Source: Mycobacterium sp. EPa45 (GTDB taxonomy: Bacteria > Actinomycetota > Actinomycetes > Mycobacteriales > Mycobacteriaceae). From it: DNA of 64,000 bases. The stretch lies in contig NZ_CP011773.1 of NCBI RefSeq assembly GCF_001021385.1, positions 1,736,001-1,800,000 of the forward strand. Reading direction: 5' to 3'. The position numbers and the translations under genes are program-made. Of this stretch, positions 51,137-60,132 are shown piece by piece (positions within the stretch are counted from its first letter, which is position 1; every line of letters starts with the position of its first letter). The notes under the pieces are model-generated. The model had not been told where the DNA came from, did no database searches, and saw only the letters and a list, made by a program, of their open reading frames with translations.

Positions 51137-53068
51137 CTAAACAGTGCGCGCCAGCCGCTCCGCCAGCAGCCCTGCGAACTTCGCCGGGTCATCCAGCGTG
51201 CCGCCCTCGGCCAGGAGGGCTGTGCCATAAAGCAACTCAGCCGTCTCGGCCAGCGCGGCATCGCCTCCACGAGCCGCAAACCCGTCACGCAACCCGGTGA
51301 TCAACGGATGGCTCGGATTGAGCTCGAGGATGCGTTTCTCGGCGGGGACGGTCTGTCCCGAGGCCTGCAACATGCGCGCCAGCGCGGGAGTGATGCCGAA
51401 ACTGTCGGTGATCAGGCACGCCGGCGACTCGGTCAGGCGCGTGGACAAGCGCACCTCTTTGACGTGGTCGGCCAGGTTCTCCTTGAGCCACTCGAGCAAA
51501 CCGGAGAACTCCTGCTCTAACTGCGAGCGTTCGGCTTCGCGCGCGCTCTTGTCTTCCTCGGAGTCGAGGTCCACCTCTCCCTTGGCCACCGACTGCAGCC
51601 GCTTGCCGTCGAATTCGGGCACCATGTCCACCCAGACCTCGTCGACCGGATCGGTGAGCAGCAGCACTTCGTAGCCCTTGGCTTTGAACGCTTCCAGGTG
51701 CGGGGAACTCAGGAGCTGCTGCCGCGATTCGCCGGTGGCGTAGAAGATCTGGTCCTGACCGTCCTTCATGCGCTCGACATACGCGGCCAGCGTGGTGAGC
51801 TCTTCGTCGCTGTTCGTCGAGGCGAACGACGACACCGCCAGCAGCGTGTCCTTGTTGTCGACGTCGGAGAGCAGGCCCTCCTTGAGAACCCGGCCGAATT
51901 GCCCCCAGAACGTCCGGTAGTCCGCCGGCCGCTCGCTCTGCATCTCCTTGATCGTCGAGAGCACCCTTTTGGTGAGCCGCCGGCGGATCGCCTTGATCTG
52001 ACGATCCTGCTGCAAGATTTCACGAGAAACGTTGAGCGACATGTCCGCCGCGTCGACGACGCCCTTGACGAAGCGTAGATACGGGGGCAGCAATTCCTCA
52101 CAGTCGGCCATGATGAACACCCGCCGGACGTAGAGCTGCACACCGATGCGGGCCTCGGAGTTGAACAGGTCGAACGGTGCATGCGACGGGATGAACAACA
52201 GCGCCTGGTACTCGAACGTGCCCTCGGCCTTCATCGGGATGACCTCGAGCGGGTCGTCCCAGGCGTGCGCGATGTGCTTGTAGAACTCGGTGTACTCCTT
52301 TTCGGAGACTTCATCTTTGGGTCGCGCCCACAGGGCCTGCATCGAATTGACGGTCTCCGTCTCGACGGTGACCACCTCGTCGCCGCCGTCCTCGGTCGCG
52401 GCGCTGCGTCGCTCGACCTGCATCCGAATCGGCCAGCCGATGAAGTCCGAGTACTGCTTGACCAGCGACCGAATCTTCCATTCCGCGGTGTAGTCGTGCA
52501 GCTCGTCCTCGGCATCCTCGGGCTTAAGGTGCAAGGTGACCGCGGTGCCCTGCGGCGCGTCATCGACGGCGGCCACGGTGTAGGTTCCCTCGCCGCTGGA
52601 TTCCCAGCGGGTTGCCGAACTCTCGCCAGCCTTACGGGTGAGCAGCGTGACTTTGTCCGCCACCATGAATGACGAGTAGAAGCCGATGCCGAACTGGCCG
52701 ATCAGTTCCTCGGAGGCGGCAGCATTCTGGGCGTCCTTGAGTTGCTGGCGCAGTTCGGCGGTGCCGGATTTGGCCAGTGTGCCGATCAGGCCGACGACCT
52801 CGTCGCGGGTCATCCCGATCCCGTTGTCGCGGATCGTCAGTGTGCGCGCGTCTTTGTCGATGTCGATCTCGATGTGCAAATCGGAGGTGTCGGCGTCGAG
52901 GTCCTTGTTCCGGAACGCCTCGAGGCGCAGCTTGTCCAGTGCGTCGGAGGCATTCGAGATCAACTCCCGAAGGAATGAGTCCTTGTTGGAGTACACGGAG
53001 TGGACCATCAGGTCCAGCAACTGGCGGGCCTCGGCCTGAAACTCCAACTGCTCTACGTGTTCAGTCAT
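51137..53068 (-). CDS. htpG: Chaperone HtpG (Hsp90)
   Basis: A 643-residue bacterial Hsp90. The N-terminal GHKL ATPase has ELISNASDALDKLR, IRDNGIGMTRDEV and IGQFGIGFYSSFMVAD. The middle domain includes RRVFIMADCEELLPPYLRFVKG and SREILQQDRQIKAIR, and the C-terminal dimerisation domain ends ELLYGTALLAEGG. All conserved motifs are intact and length is typical. It folds client proteins under stress. It is convergent with katE (19 bases apart) and apparently monocistronic. Confidence 0.97.
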   Translation of the reverse strand: MTEHVEQLEFQAEARQLLDLMVHSVYSNKDSFLRELISNASDALDKLRLEAFRNKDLDADTSDLHIEIDIDKDARTLTIRDNGIGMTRDEVVGLIGTLAKSGTAELRQQLKDAQNAAASEELIGQFGIGFYSSFMVADKVTLLTRKAGESSATRWESSGEGTYTVAAVDDAPQGTAVTLHLKPEDAEDELHDYTAEWKIRSLVKQYSDFIGWPIRMQVERRSAATEDGGDEVVTVETETVNSMQALWARPKDEVSEKEYTEFYKHIAHAWDDPLEVIPMKAEGTFEYQALLFIPSHAPFDLFNSEARIGVQLYVRRVFIMADCEELLPPYLRFVKGVVDAADMSLNVSREILQQDRQIKAIRRRLTKRVLSTIKEMQSERPADYRTFWGQFGRVLKEGLLSDVDNKDTLLAVSSFASTNSDEELTTLAAYVERMKDGQDQIFYATGESRQQLLSSPHLEAFKAKGYEVLLLTDPVDEVWVDMVPEFDGKRLQSVAKGEVDLDSEEDKSAREAERSQLEQEFSGLLEWLKENLADHVKEVRLSTRLTESPACLITDSFGITPALARMLQASGQTVPAEKRILELNPSHPLITGLRDGFAARGGDAALAETAELLYGTALLAEGGTLDDPAKFAGLLAERLARTV

Positions 53069-53157
53069 GGTGAATCCGTTCGAGTAACGACAACTGATGC
53101 CGGCGAGATTTTAGCGAGCCGCTACCGGTCGCCGATCGCCAGCCGACCTCGGTGCTG

Positions 53158-53790
53158 CTAGGCGGTCAACCCCAATAGCGGCGGCACGAGGTATCGCCGC
53201 GCGAATGACCGCAAGGCATCATCATCGCCGAGCGCGACGTTCTGCGACGGCGTCAGCACGAACGACACGATGACCCGAACCGTGACCTCCGCGACCTCGA
53301 GCAGCTCGAGCTGTGTGCGGCTGTCGTTGGGCAATGCCACCGCCAGTTGGTGCGCCAGGAACGATGAGGCTGTGCGGACGACGCTGTCGCCCTCGACGGT
53401 CAGGAACGGCAGCACCGTTTCGGCCTCGGTGGCCAGCAGCCGCTGCAGCAGCGCGTGGTGGCGCAACGTGTTCAGCGTGAACACGAACCCTTCCACCAGC
53501 TTGTCTTCGGCCTCGTCGTAGCCGCCCGCTTCGGCGGCCAGGTCCGACAGGAATCGCTCGAGTTCCCGCAGCAGCACCGCCTCGACGATCGCGTCCTTGT
53601 TCGCAAACGTCCGGTACAACGTCACCCGCGCCAGCCCCGACCGGCGGGTGATGTCCTCCACGGTCGAGCGGCGGATCCCGAAGAGTTCGAACTGCTTGAG
53701 CGCCGCATCGAGGATCCGTTCGGCGTTGCCTTCCGCCGATGGCGACCCGAAACGCTGCACCGCTTTGGCGAGCAGGCCGCTGTACTTCAT
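53158..53790 (-). CDS. TetR-family transcriptional regulator
   Basis: A 210-residue TetR repressor, HTH about residues 34–62 (TVEDITRRSGLARVTLYRTFANKD) and a helical ligand-binding domain with no assigned ligand. Its ATG is divergent from the diiron oxygenase gene, and a palindromic element (GATACA-N13-TGTATC) sits in the 118-base gap, overlapping an almost ideal -35/-10 promoter for the oxygenase. This arrangement suggests direct repression of the oxygenase and probably of its own gene. Confidence 0.92.
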   Translation of the reverse strand: MKYSGLLAKAVQRFGSPSAEGNAERILDAALKQFELFGIRRSTVEDITRRSGLARVTLYRTFANKDAIVEAVLLRELERFLSDLAAEAGGYDEAEDKLVEGFVFTLNTLRHHALLQRLLATEAETVLPFLTVEGDSVVRTASSFLAHQLAVALPNDSRTQLELLEVAEVTVRVIVSFVLTPSQNVALGDDDALRSFARRYLVPPLLGLTA

Positions 53791-53820
53791 GGCTGCAGTG
53801 TAAGGCCTGCTCGCACGCTA

Positions 53821-53849
53821 TTGATACAAACAAACCAGGAATGTATCTT
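53821..53849 (+). promoter_or_regulatory. Promoter with overlapping TetR operator palindrome
   Basis: TTGATA (53821–53826), 17 bases, TATCTT (53844–53849) form a near-consensus promoter for the oxygenase gene. GATACA (53823–53828) and TGTATC (53842–53847) form a perfect 6-bp dyad coinciding with the promoter, so a repressor dimer bound there would occlude RNA polymerase. Confidence 0.72.
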
Positions 53850-53908
53850 CGGTTCACGGGCATGCGCAGCGGCTCGCCCCAGACCCTTCGACGTGCAGGA
53901 GGCGTGAG

Positions 53909-54820
53909 ATGGCCACCGCTTCATCGACCAGGACGGCGACGCCACCGAGTCGAGAGGAGTTCTCCGATCGGCTGCTCAAGGGGTCCGCCCGAAAGTCCTA
54001 CGCTCCCGTCGTCGACATCGACTGGGATACGCCCGTGGTGGCGGACAAGTTCTTTCTGCCACCGGCCGTGGTGTCGCTGTACGGCACGCCGATGTGGGCG
54101 GAGATGACCCGCGATCAGCAGATCGAGCTGTCGCGCCAGGAATTCATCAACCTGCTCTCGGCCGGCGTCTGGTTCGAGAACATTTTGAATCAGGCGCTGC
54201 TTCGCGGTCTCATGCACGCCGATGTCACTGCGGCATCGACGCACTATTCGCTCACTGAACTCGGCGACGAGACCCGTCATATGGTCATGTTCGGCCGTGC
54301 CATCCAGGCTGTCGACGGAAAGCCGTTCCAGCCCAGTCGTATACAGCGGATGACCATCAACCTACTGCCCCTGGTGTTCCAGAAGTCCGTGCTGTGGATC
54401 GCCGCACTGGTGGGGGAGGAGATCTTCGATGCGCTGCAGCGGGAGATCCTCGACGATCCGGACATCCAGCCGATCGTGCGTCGCGTCATGCGCATCCACG
54501 TCACCGAGGAGGCCCGGCACATCCAGTTCGCGCGCGACGGCGCCCGTCGCGACGTCCCACAGATGCGGCGGCGAAACAGATTCCTGCTCGCGACGATTCA
54601 CGGCGCCGGCGGCCCCTTCTACCGTTACCTGTTCACCAACCGGGCGGTGTACCGACGGGCGGGTCTGGACGGCCATGAAGGCCGGCGGCAAGCCCGCGGC
54701 AACCCGTACTTCCATCAGACAACCCGAACCGGGTTCGCGCCGCTGGCGGCCTTCCTCGAGGAGATCGGCCTGATGAACCGGATCAGCCGGCGCATGTGGA
54801 AGCGAAGCAATTTCCTGTGA
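53909..54820 (+). CDS. AurF-like diiron oxygenase
   Basis: A 303-residue helical protein of the AurF/p-aminobenzoate N-oxygenase-like family. Metal-binding segments include TELGDETRHMVMFGRA, LVGEEIFDALQ, and HVTEEARHIQFAR, giving the Glu/His set for two irons. Such enzymes oxidise amines or other small substrates. Here the substrate is unknown. It is translationally coupled to a DUF4873 gene (GTGA overlap) and controlled from a promoter carrying a TetR operator. The ATG at 53909 follows GGAGG at short distance. Confidence 0.87.
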   Translation: MATASSTRTATPPSREEFSDRLLKGSARKSYAPVVDIDWDTPVVADKFFLPPAVVSLYGTPMWAEMTRDQQIELSRQEFINLLSAGVWFENILNQALLRGLMHADVTAASTHYSLTELGDETRHMVMFGRAIQAVDGKPFQPSRIQRMTINLLPLVFQKSVLWIAALVGEEIFDALQREILDDPDIQPIVRRVMRIHVTEEARHIQFARDGARRDVPQMRRRNRFLLATIHGAGGPFYRYLFTNRAVYRRAGLDGHEGRRQARGNPYFHQTTRTGFAPLAAFLEEIGLMNRISRRMWKRSNFL

Positions 54821-55110
54821 CCGCCACCGCCGACGAGAGCGGCGTCTTCGACGGCGACGCCGAACTGGACGTCGCCGGTGTCCGCTGCCCGGTGCGGGTC
54901 CGCCTCGCCGGGCACCTCGACCCGATCGACGGTCGGTACCACTGGCAGGGCCTCGCTTACGGAGCGCCCGACGATGTCGAGGCAGGCAAGCCCGCCAAGC
55001 TGAGGATCGGAGACCGCAGCGCCGCGGTGAGGATCGTGGAGAAGGTGCCGTCCGGCCAACTCATGGTCAGCGGGGTCGGCGCGCCGCCCTACGACCTATT
55101 GCCGGCCTGA
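54817..55110 (+). CDS. DUF4873 protein
   Basis: A 97-residue β-rich protein of the DUF4873 family: GDAELDVAGVRCPVRVRLAG and DPIDGRYHWQGLAYG, ending in GVGAPPYDL. In mycobacteria this family occurs as partner or C-terminal part of flavin monooxygenases and oxygenases, so it may bind substrate or aid catalysis, but its function is unproven. GTG at 54817 overlaps the stop of the diiron oxygenase, implying a stoichiometric pair. It overlaps the convergent ANTAR gene by 22 bases. Confidence 0.82.
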   Translation: MTATADESGVFDGDAELDVAGVRCPVRVRLAGHLDPIDGRYHWQGLAYGAPDDVEAGKPAKLRIGDRSAAVRIVEKVPSGQLMVSGVGAPPYDLLPA

Positions 55111-55874
55111 GCGCCGTCCGAGCCGTGGCCCGCCCGCAGATGGGCGGTCATCAAAAGTTCGTCATACACCGTTCGCGCCGGCATGACGCCGTTGTGCGCC
55201 GCGCCGAGGAAGTCGGCGGTGATCTGCTGAGCGAGGTCTCGCAACTTGACGTTGCTCTCCTGCGAGCGCCACCGCAACAGGTCGAAGGCCGCGTCGGCGT
55301 CGATGCTGTAGACCATCATCAGCATCCCCTTGGCCTGGTCGATGGGAGACCGTCGGGCTGCGATGTCCTCGACTTCGTGGCTCACTTGCTCCTGCGCGGT
55401 ACGGACGTCGCCGGTCAGGTCGATGTAGAAGCCGTCACTGCCGATGATCTCACCGGCTTCGTCGCGCAGTTGGTTGCCGACCACGACCACATGGTGCACT
55501 CGTCCGTGCCGGTCCCGAATGCGGTGTCGGGTGCTGAAGGCCTCACGGGTTTGCCGCACCCGGTTCAGCAGATCGCGGATCTCGTCGCGATCGTCGGGAT
55601 GTTTATGCGAGAACACCAATTCGGTTGTCGGAGTGACGGTCCCCGGTTCGTAGCCGTGCATGCGCGCGACTTCGTCCGACCACTCCCAGCGGTCGTCGTC
55701 GAAAAAGTAGCGCACCCAGCCGACGCGGGACGATTCCCCGTCGCCCAGAGACCGCGCTCGACTGTTGCGGTTGGTCTCACCCCGCGGCTCGTGTGCCCGC
55801 CCCGACAATTGAGATACCCCTCGGTGTGGAATATCCGCCAAACCTGACGTGAAGTTATTACTGATGGCTCCCAT
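55089..55874 (-). CDS. PAS–ANTAR RNA-binding regulator
   Basis: A 261-residue protein with a PAS sensor domain (WVRYFFDDDRWEWSDEVARM … HKHPDDRDEIRDLL … DGFYIDLTGD) and a C-terminal ANTAR helix bundle (SPIDQAKGMLMMVYSIDADAAFDLLRWRSQESN). ANTAR domains bind paired-loop RNAs to prevent transcription termination, so a sensory input directly controls RNA binding, without a kinase. The N-terminal start is uncertain: ATG at 55874 is nearest, ATG at 55931 adds 19 residues. No good ribosome-binding site is visible for either. Confidence 0.87.
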   Translation of the reverse strand: MGAISNNFTSGLADIPHRGVSQLSGRAHEPRGETNRNSRARSLGDGESSRVGWVRYFFDDDRWEWSDEVARMHGYEPGTVTPTTELVFSHKHPDDRDEIRDLLNRVRQTREAFSTRHRIRDRHGRVHHVVVVGNQLRDEAGEIIGSDGFYIDLTGDVRTAQEQVSHEVEDIAARRSPIDQAKGMLMMVYSIDADAAFDLLRWRSQESNVKLRDLAQQITADFLGAAHNGVMPARTVYDELLMTAHLRAGHGSDGAQAGNRS

Positions 55875-56067
55875 AATAGTGAGGTTGACCAGCGAGGTAG
55901 CGCAGATCGCGGATAGACGAGAACTCGTCATACTTCGTTCAGCACTGGCGCGTACCCGGTGGCGCCGGGAAGGCCGGTGGGGTAACTCCGAGCGTAAGCG
56001 CCAGACACCCGTTTGGTGGTAGGTTGGCAGCTCAGTCAGTTTGCTGTGCGGGGCGAGGAGGCGGGCC

Positions 56068-56394
56068 ATGGCCGAGCCGCTGAAGGTCGACCCGGAGTCG
56101 CTGATCAGTTCCGGCGGCGTGCTGGATCAGCACTCACAGAACGTGTTCGCCACCCATTCCCAGGCCGACCAGACCATCGACTCGTCGCTGTTCAGCTGGG
56201 TGGGGCAATCTCAGTCCGCGTTGGCGGCCAAGGCCGCCGCCTGGACGACGGTGACGACGACCTTGACCACTCGCCTCTACGAACATGCCGAAGGCATGCG
56301 GGTGAGCGGTATGACGTTCGCTGCGATGGATGAGCGAGACGCCGAGAAGCTCGCCGACGTCTATCGGCCGAATGGTCAGGCGCGTGACGCTTAG
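56068..56394 (+). CDS. WXG100/ESX-like small protein (Rv2798c-like)
   Basis: A 108-residue helical-hairpin-like protein with a WVG turn (LFSWVGQSQSAL), reminiscent of WXG100/EsxA-type and DUF2580 secretion-associated proteins. GAGGAGG precedes the ATG at 56068. It overlaps the next gene by 11 bases, and with it and the lipoprotein gene forms a cassette like Rv2798c–Rv2797c–lppV of M. tuberculosis. This suggests export or chaperoning of the large hydrolase by a type VII system, which is inference. Confidence 0.75.
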   Translation: MAEPLKVDPESLISSGGVLDQHSQNVFATHSQADQTIDSSLFSWVGQSQSALAAKAAAWTTVTTTLTTRLYEHAEGMRVSGMTFAAMDERDAEKLADVYRPNGQARDA

Positions 56395-58096
56395 CGTCGC
56401 AGACATTGAACGCTGGGATCCCGAGGCCGTCCGGGAAGTATTTCACGCCGCGTCCGCGCGCAGCGGCGCCTCGACCGACGCGGCGCGCGCGTCCGAACAG
56501 TTGCCTGCTTTTGAGTGCTGGGGCGGGGTCACCGCCGACGCCGCCCGCGACGCGATCCACAAGACGCGCGTCGACCTCGACGCCCACGCCCGCGAAGCTC
56601 TCGCCGTAGCCCAGGCCGCCCAGAAAGCCGCCCAGGACATCGAGAAAGTCAAGATCGAGCTGCGCGACCTGAAAGACGATGCAAGGAGCGAGGGGCTCGA
56701 TGTCGACCCCGCCACGAGCACGGTGGTCAAGGGTCCGGGCTTCAAGGGGACTCCCGCGGAACTGGCGACCAAACTCGCGGACCTGCAGGCTCGCTTGAAC
56801 GCAATCATCGCTGAAGCCAACGGTGTTGACGCCGAGCTGGCCGCGGCGATCAACTTGGCCGACGGCACGTTGCCGATCCCCGCTGCCCAGCCCACTCCAC
56901 CGCCGCCGCCGGAGTCGACCCCGCCCGAGGACGTCAAGAAGTGGTGGGACTCCTTGACACCCGAGCAGCAGCAGGCCGAATTGCGGGACAACCCGCCATA
57001 TCTGGGCAATCTCAACGGCATTCCCGTCGAGGCCCGCGATCAGGCGAACCAGACCGCGATGCGCACCGACATCGAGAACATCGAGGAAGCCGCCGGCCGG
57101 CATGGCGTCTCGGCTCAGGACGTCCTGGCCGATCCGTTCCGCTATGGCTGTACCCCGGACGACGTCATGCGCTACACCAACGCGGTCAAGGTCCAGGACG
57201 CGCTCGAACACGACTCGCTGCAGACCGGTGCGCCGACGTTTCTGCAGGTGTATCAACCAACGAAGTTCGATGGCCAGGGCCGTGCGGCGATCGCGATCGG
57301 CAACCCCGATACCGCCGCCAACACCACGGTGGTCGTGCCGGGCACCAGTCACAGCGTCACCGAGGGCTGGCTCAGCGCCGACGACGCCACCAATCTGTAC
57401 ATCGAAGCCAAAGCCGCCGACCCGACCAGGGCGACGTCAGTGGTCGCGTGGATGGGTTACAACGCGCCTGATGACTTGAGCGATCCGCAGGTGGCCCAGA
57501 CCTCGCTCGCGCACGAGGGTGGTGCGCTGCTGGCCGCGGATGTCAACGGTCTCAACGCTACTCACGGGCCTGGCTCATCGCACATGACCGTCATGGGTCA
57601 TTCCTACGGTTCGACGACGGTGGCCGATGCCGCGGCCGGGTACGGGATGCACACCAACGATGTGATCCTGATCGGCTCACCGGGTACCGATATGGCCAAG
57701 AGTGCGGCCGACTTTCACCTCGCTGCGGGAGGGCATCTGTTCGTCGGCGCCGCCTCGACCGACCCGATCACTCAGCTCGGCGGTATGCCGCAAGTCCATG
57801 TGCCCGGCACGGGAGTGACCCTGGCGTTGGGTGCCGACCCGGCCATGGACGGGTTCGGGTCGACGCGCTTCAAAGCGGAGGTACCGGGCTGGACCATCAA
57901 CGACCACAGCCACTACTTCGATCCCGGCAGCGAATCCTTGTTCAGCATGGCCGATATCGTGTCCGGCCACGGAGACGCCCTCGAAATCGACGGCATGACC
58001 GCGCCGCACCGCGACGACAACATACTCACCGATATCGGTGTGCTGCCGTCGGATCCCGAGCTGTATCGCGCCCCGACATCCGGCCACTACCACTAG
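56384..58096 (+). CDS. DUF1023 alpha/beta-hydrolase (Rv2797c-like)
   Basis: A 570-residue protein. The first ~190 residues are helical, WXG100-like (WDPEAVREVFHAAS … FECWGGVTADAARDAI) with a Pro-rich break (PTPPPPPESTPPE). The C-terminal DUF1023 α/β-hydrolase carries nucleophile elbow VMGHSYGSTTV (Ser407), the oxyanion loop VVPGTSHSV and a late HSHYFDPGS with the likely catalytic histidine. The fold is lipase-like, and some such proteins are thought to be ESX substrates. GTG at 56384 is preferred because the upstream frame lies inside the preceding gene. Confidence 0.83.
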   Translation: MTLSVADIERWDPEAVREVFHAASARSGASTDAARASEQLPAFECWGGVTADAARDAIHKTRVDLDAHAREALAVAQAAQKAAQDIEKVKIELRDLKDDARSEGLDVDPATSTVVKGPGFKGTPAELATKLADLQARLNAIIAEANGVDAELAAAINLADGTLPIPAAQPTPPPPPESTPPEDVKKWWDSLTPEQQQAELRDNPPYLGNLNGIPVEARDQANQTAMRTDIENIEEAAGRHGVSAQDVLADPFRYGCTPDDVMRYTNAVKVQDALEHDSLQTGAPTFLQVYQPTKFDGQGRAAIAIGNPDTAANTTVVVPGTSHSVTEGWLSADDATNLYIEAKAADPTRATSVVAWMGYNAPDDLSDPQVAQTSLAHEGGALLAADVNGLNATHGPGSSHMTVMGHSYGSTTVADAAAGYGMHTNDVILIGSPGTDMAKSAADFHLAAGGHLFVGAASTDPITQLGGMPQVHVPGTGVTLALGADPAMDGFGSTRFKAEVPGWTINDHSHYFDPGSESLFSMADIVSGHGDALEIDGMTAPHRDDNILTDIGVLPSDPELYRAPTSGHYH

Positions 58097-58108
58097 GACA
58101 GGAGCCCT

Positions 58109-58624
58109 GTGATCGTGCCGTCCCGAAGAATTCCGCTCGCGGTGACCGTGCTGGTCGCCACCGCACTATCAGGATGTGGAGTCATGAAGTCCGATGCCGA
58201 CAGAGTCTCGAACCCGTTGACCCCGGAGCAGTCCAAGACACAGGTCATGGATGCGGCGCACAGCATCGTCGCGACGCTGAACATCACCGTCGTGGAGGCT
58301 GTCTTCTGGCATGCGTCGTGTAACGACCAGGGGGATCCGCCTTTTCGCGGGCGGATGCGTATCGCTTACCCTCCCGCGCCATCGTTCGCCGAGTCCGATG
58401 CCCAGATCGCCCAGATGGTGCAACAGCTTCGTGGTGCCGGCTGGAGCTCCGATCCCGATTTCCACTCTCACGGCACCTCATTGACGAAAGACAACGTCGT
58501 CGCGGTCTTCGGGCCGCAGAACGTCAGCGACCCCAATCGGGATATCCAGATCTACGGCGAATGCCGTGACACCACGACCACCAAGGACACCAAGGGACCT
58601 GTGCAGCGCGTGACCGTGCCCTGA
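58109..58624 (+). CDS. Lipoprotein (LppV-like)
   Basis: A 171-residue lipoprotein: basic PSRRIPL, hydrophobic LAVTVLVATA, lipobox LSGC (cysteine near residue 23). The mature domain contains SCNDQGDPPFRGRMRI and a late GECRD, typical of the LppV/LppA group encoded next to DUF1023 hydrolases in mycobacteria. It follows the hydrolase by 12 bases. A role as partner or immunity-like inhibitor of the hydrolase at the membrane is plausible but unproven. Confidence 0.82.
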   Translation: MIVPSRRIPLAVTVLVATALSGCGVMKSDADRVSNPLTPEQSKTQVMDAAHSIVATLNITVVEAVFWHASCNDQGDPPFRGRMRIAYPPAPSFAESDAQIAQMVQQLRGAGWSSDPDFHSHGTSLTKDNVVAVFGPQNVSDPNRDIQIYGECRDTTTTKDTKGPVQRVTVP

Positions 58625-58628
58625 GCCG

Positions 58629-60038
58629 TCAGATGACGTGTGGCGCGATCAGCATGGTGGCCCCCAGGACCACGAAGCCGATCAGGAATGCGACGATCGT
58701 AAAGCCCATCACCTGGCGGACATTGAGCTTCGCGATCGCGAGCAGGGGTAGTAGCCAGAACGGCTGGATCATGTTCGCGACGCCTTCGCCGACGGCAACC
58801 GCCATGGACATCAGGCCGAGGTAGGCAGGTGAGTGCTGGCCGACCGCCAGCGCCGAGTCGACAGCGATCGGGCCCTGCACCGCCCAGTGCCCGCCGCCGG
58901 ACGGCACGAACAGGCTGATGATCAACGAGCCGACAAAGGTCAGGAACGGCAAGGTGTATTCCGTCGCGCCGTGCACAAGTCCCTCGGCCAGCAGCGTCTG
59001 CAACGGCTTGATGTCTTTGGCCGCTTGGTAACCCAGCAGGCCGACCAGTCCGCCGTAGAGCGGGTATTGCAGCAGCAGCGGACCCGACACTTTGGCGGCG
59101 TCGGTGAATGCCCGGATGAACCGGATCGGCGTCTTGTGTAGCAGCGCGCTGGTGATCGTCAGCAGCATGATCATCGACGAGATGTTCAGGGCGAAGCCGC
59201 TGGTCCAGAAGTAGGCGATACCGGCAGCGAACACCAATACATTGAGGATCCACAGGTTCTCCAGCCATTCGGCGAACGTCTTCTTGCCCTCGTTCGTGGT
59301 CTCGGGCTGGTCTTCGGCTTCGAAGATCGCGGGGTCGGGGGCCAGCGTGTGCGCCGGCGCCATCCGCCAGACCGCCAGCGCCAGTACCGCCAAGACGACG
59401 ATCACCGATACCCAACTGTACGGCTGAAAGATGGTCTGGCTCAATGGCACAGTGATTCCGGTGATCTTGTGGATCACGTTGATCGGGCTGCTGCTGTCGG
59501 TGTTGGCCAGGGCGATCGACGACGAGAGACCCTGTGTCCAGACGACGAAGCCCATGAACGACGCGGCGATGAGATAGCCGAAATGCGTGTCGGGCAAGCG
59601 TTTTGCCACCTGCCGGGCGACCAGTGCGCCGGCGACCAGCCCGAGACCCCAGTTCAGCAGGTGCAGCGCGGCGCTCACGCCGAAGCAGAGCAGGGCGGCC
59701 TGGACCTGGTTGTTCGGCTTGCTGGCGAGGTAGACGATGCCGCGTTTGAGCACCGGCGCTTCGGCGAGCGTGTAGCCCGTGACAAGGATGAGGACCATCT
59801 GGAAGGCAAACGTGAAGATGTTCTGCGATCCCCACACGCCGCCGTACCAGGCCTTGAGCATGCCGGTGGCGGAGGCGTCCTTGACCAGGAAGGCGACCAG
59901 TGCGGCGACGACGATCGTGAGGATCACCGCAAACAGGTACGGGTCGGGCATGAAGCGTTCGACGTACCGGACCGACAGCCCGGTCAGCGATTGCATGACG
60001 CCGCGGCGCTGCGGTTTCTGTTCTGCCGTCGTCGTCAT
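58629..60038 (-). CDS. Short-chain fatty acid transporter (AtoE family)
   Basis: A 469-residue polytopic membrane protein of the AtoE/TIGR00366 family, with about 10–12 hydrophobic segments (for example YLFAVILTIVVAALVAFLV, WGLGLVAGALVARQVAKRL, TIVAFLIGFVVLGATMLI). The signature FVPSGGGHWAVQGP is diagnostic. It likely imports short-chain fatty acids such as butyrate. ATG at 60038 is used, with AAGG upstream; the longer frame is hydrophilic and not family-like. It is convergent with the lipoprotein gene. Confidence 0.9.
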   Translation of the reverse strand: MTTTAEQKPQRRGVMQSLTGLSVRYVERFMPDPYLFAVILTIVVAALVAFLVKDASATGMLKAWYGGVWGSQNIFTFAFQMVLILVTGYTLAEAPVLKRGIVYLASKPNNQVQAALLCFGVSAALHLLNWGLGLVAGALVARQVAKRLPDTHFGYLIAASFMGFVVWTQGLSSSIALANTDSSSPINVIHKITGITVPLSQTIFQPYSWVSVIVVLAVLALAVWRMAPAHTLAPDPAIFEAEDQPETTNEGKKTFAEWLENLWILNVLVFAAGIAYFWTSGFALNISSMIMLLTITSALLHKTPIRFIRAFTDAAKVSGPLLLQYPLYGGLVGLLGYQAAKDIKPLQTLLAEGLVHGATEYTLPFLTFVGSLIISLFVPSGGGHWAVQGPIAVDSALAVGQHSPAYLGLMSMAVAVGEGVANMIQPFWLLPLLAIAKLNVRQVMGFTIVAFLIGFVVLGATMLIAPHVI

Positions 60039-60132
60039 CACTGTGTACCTTTCGCGGTTGGCGCCCTGGCCGCACCCAGTATCCGTGCCGGGTGGCCGGT
60101 TAGCGCACGCGAATCGCGAAAGGTGTGTACTC

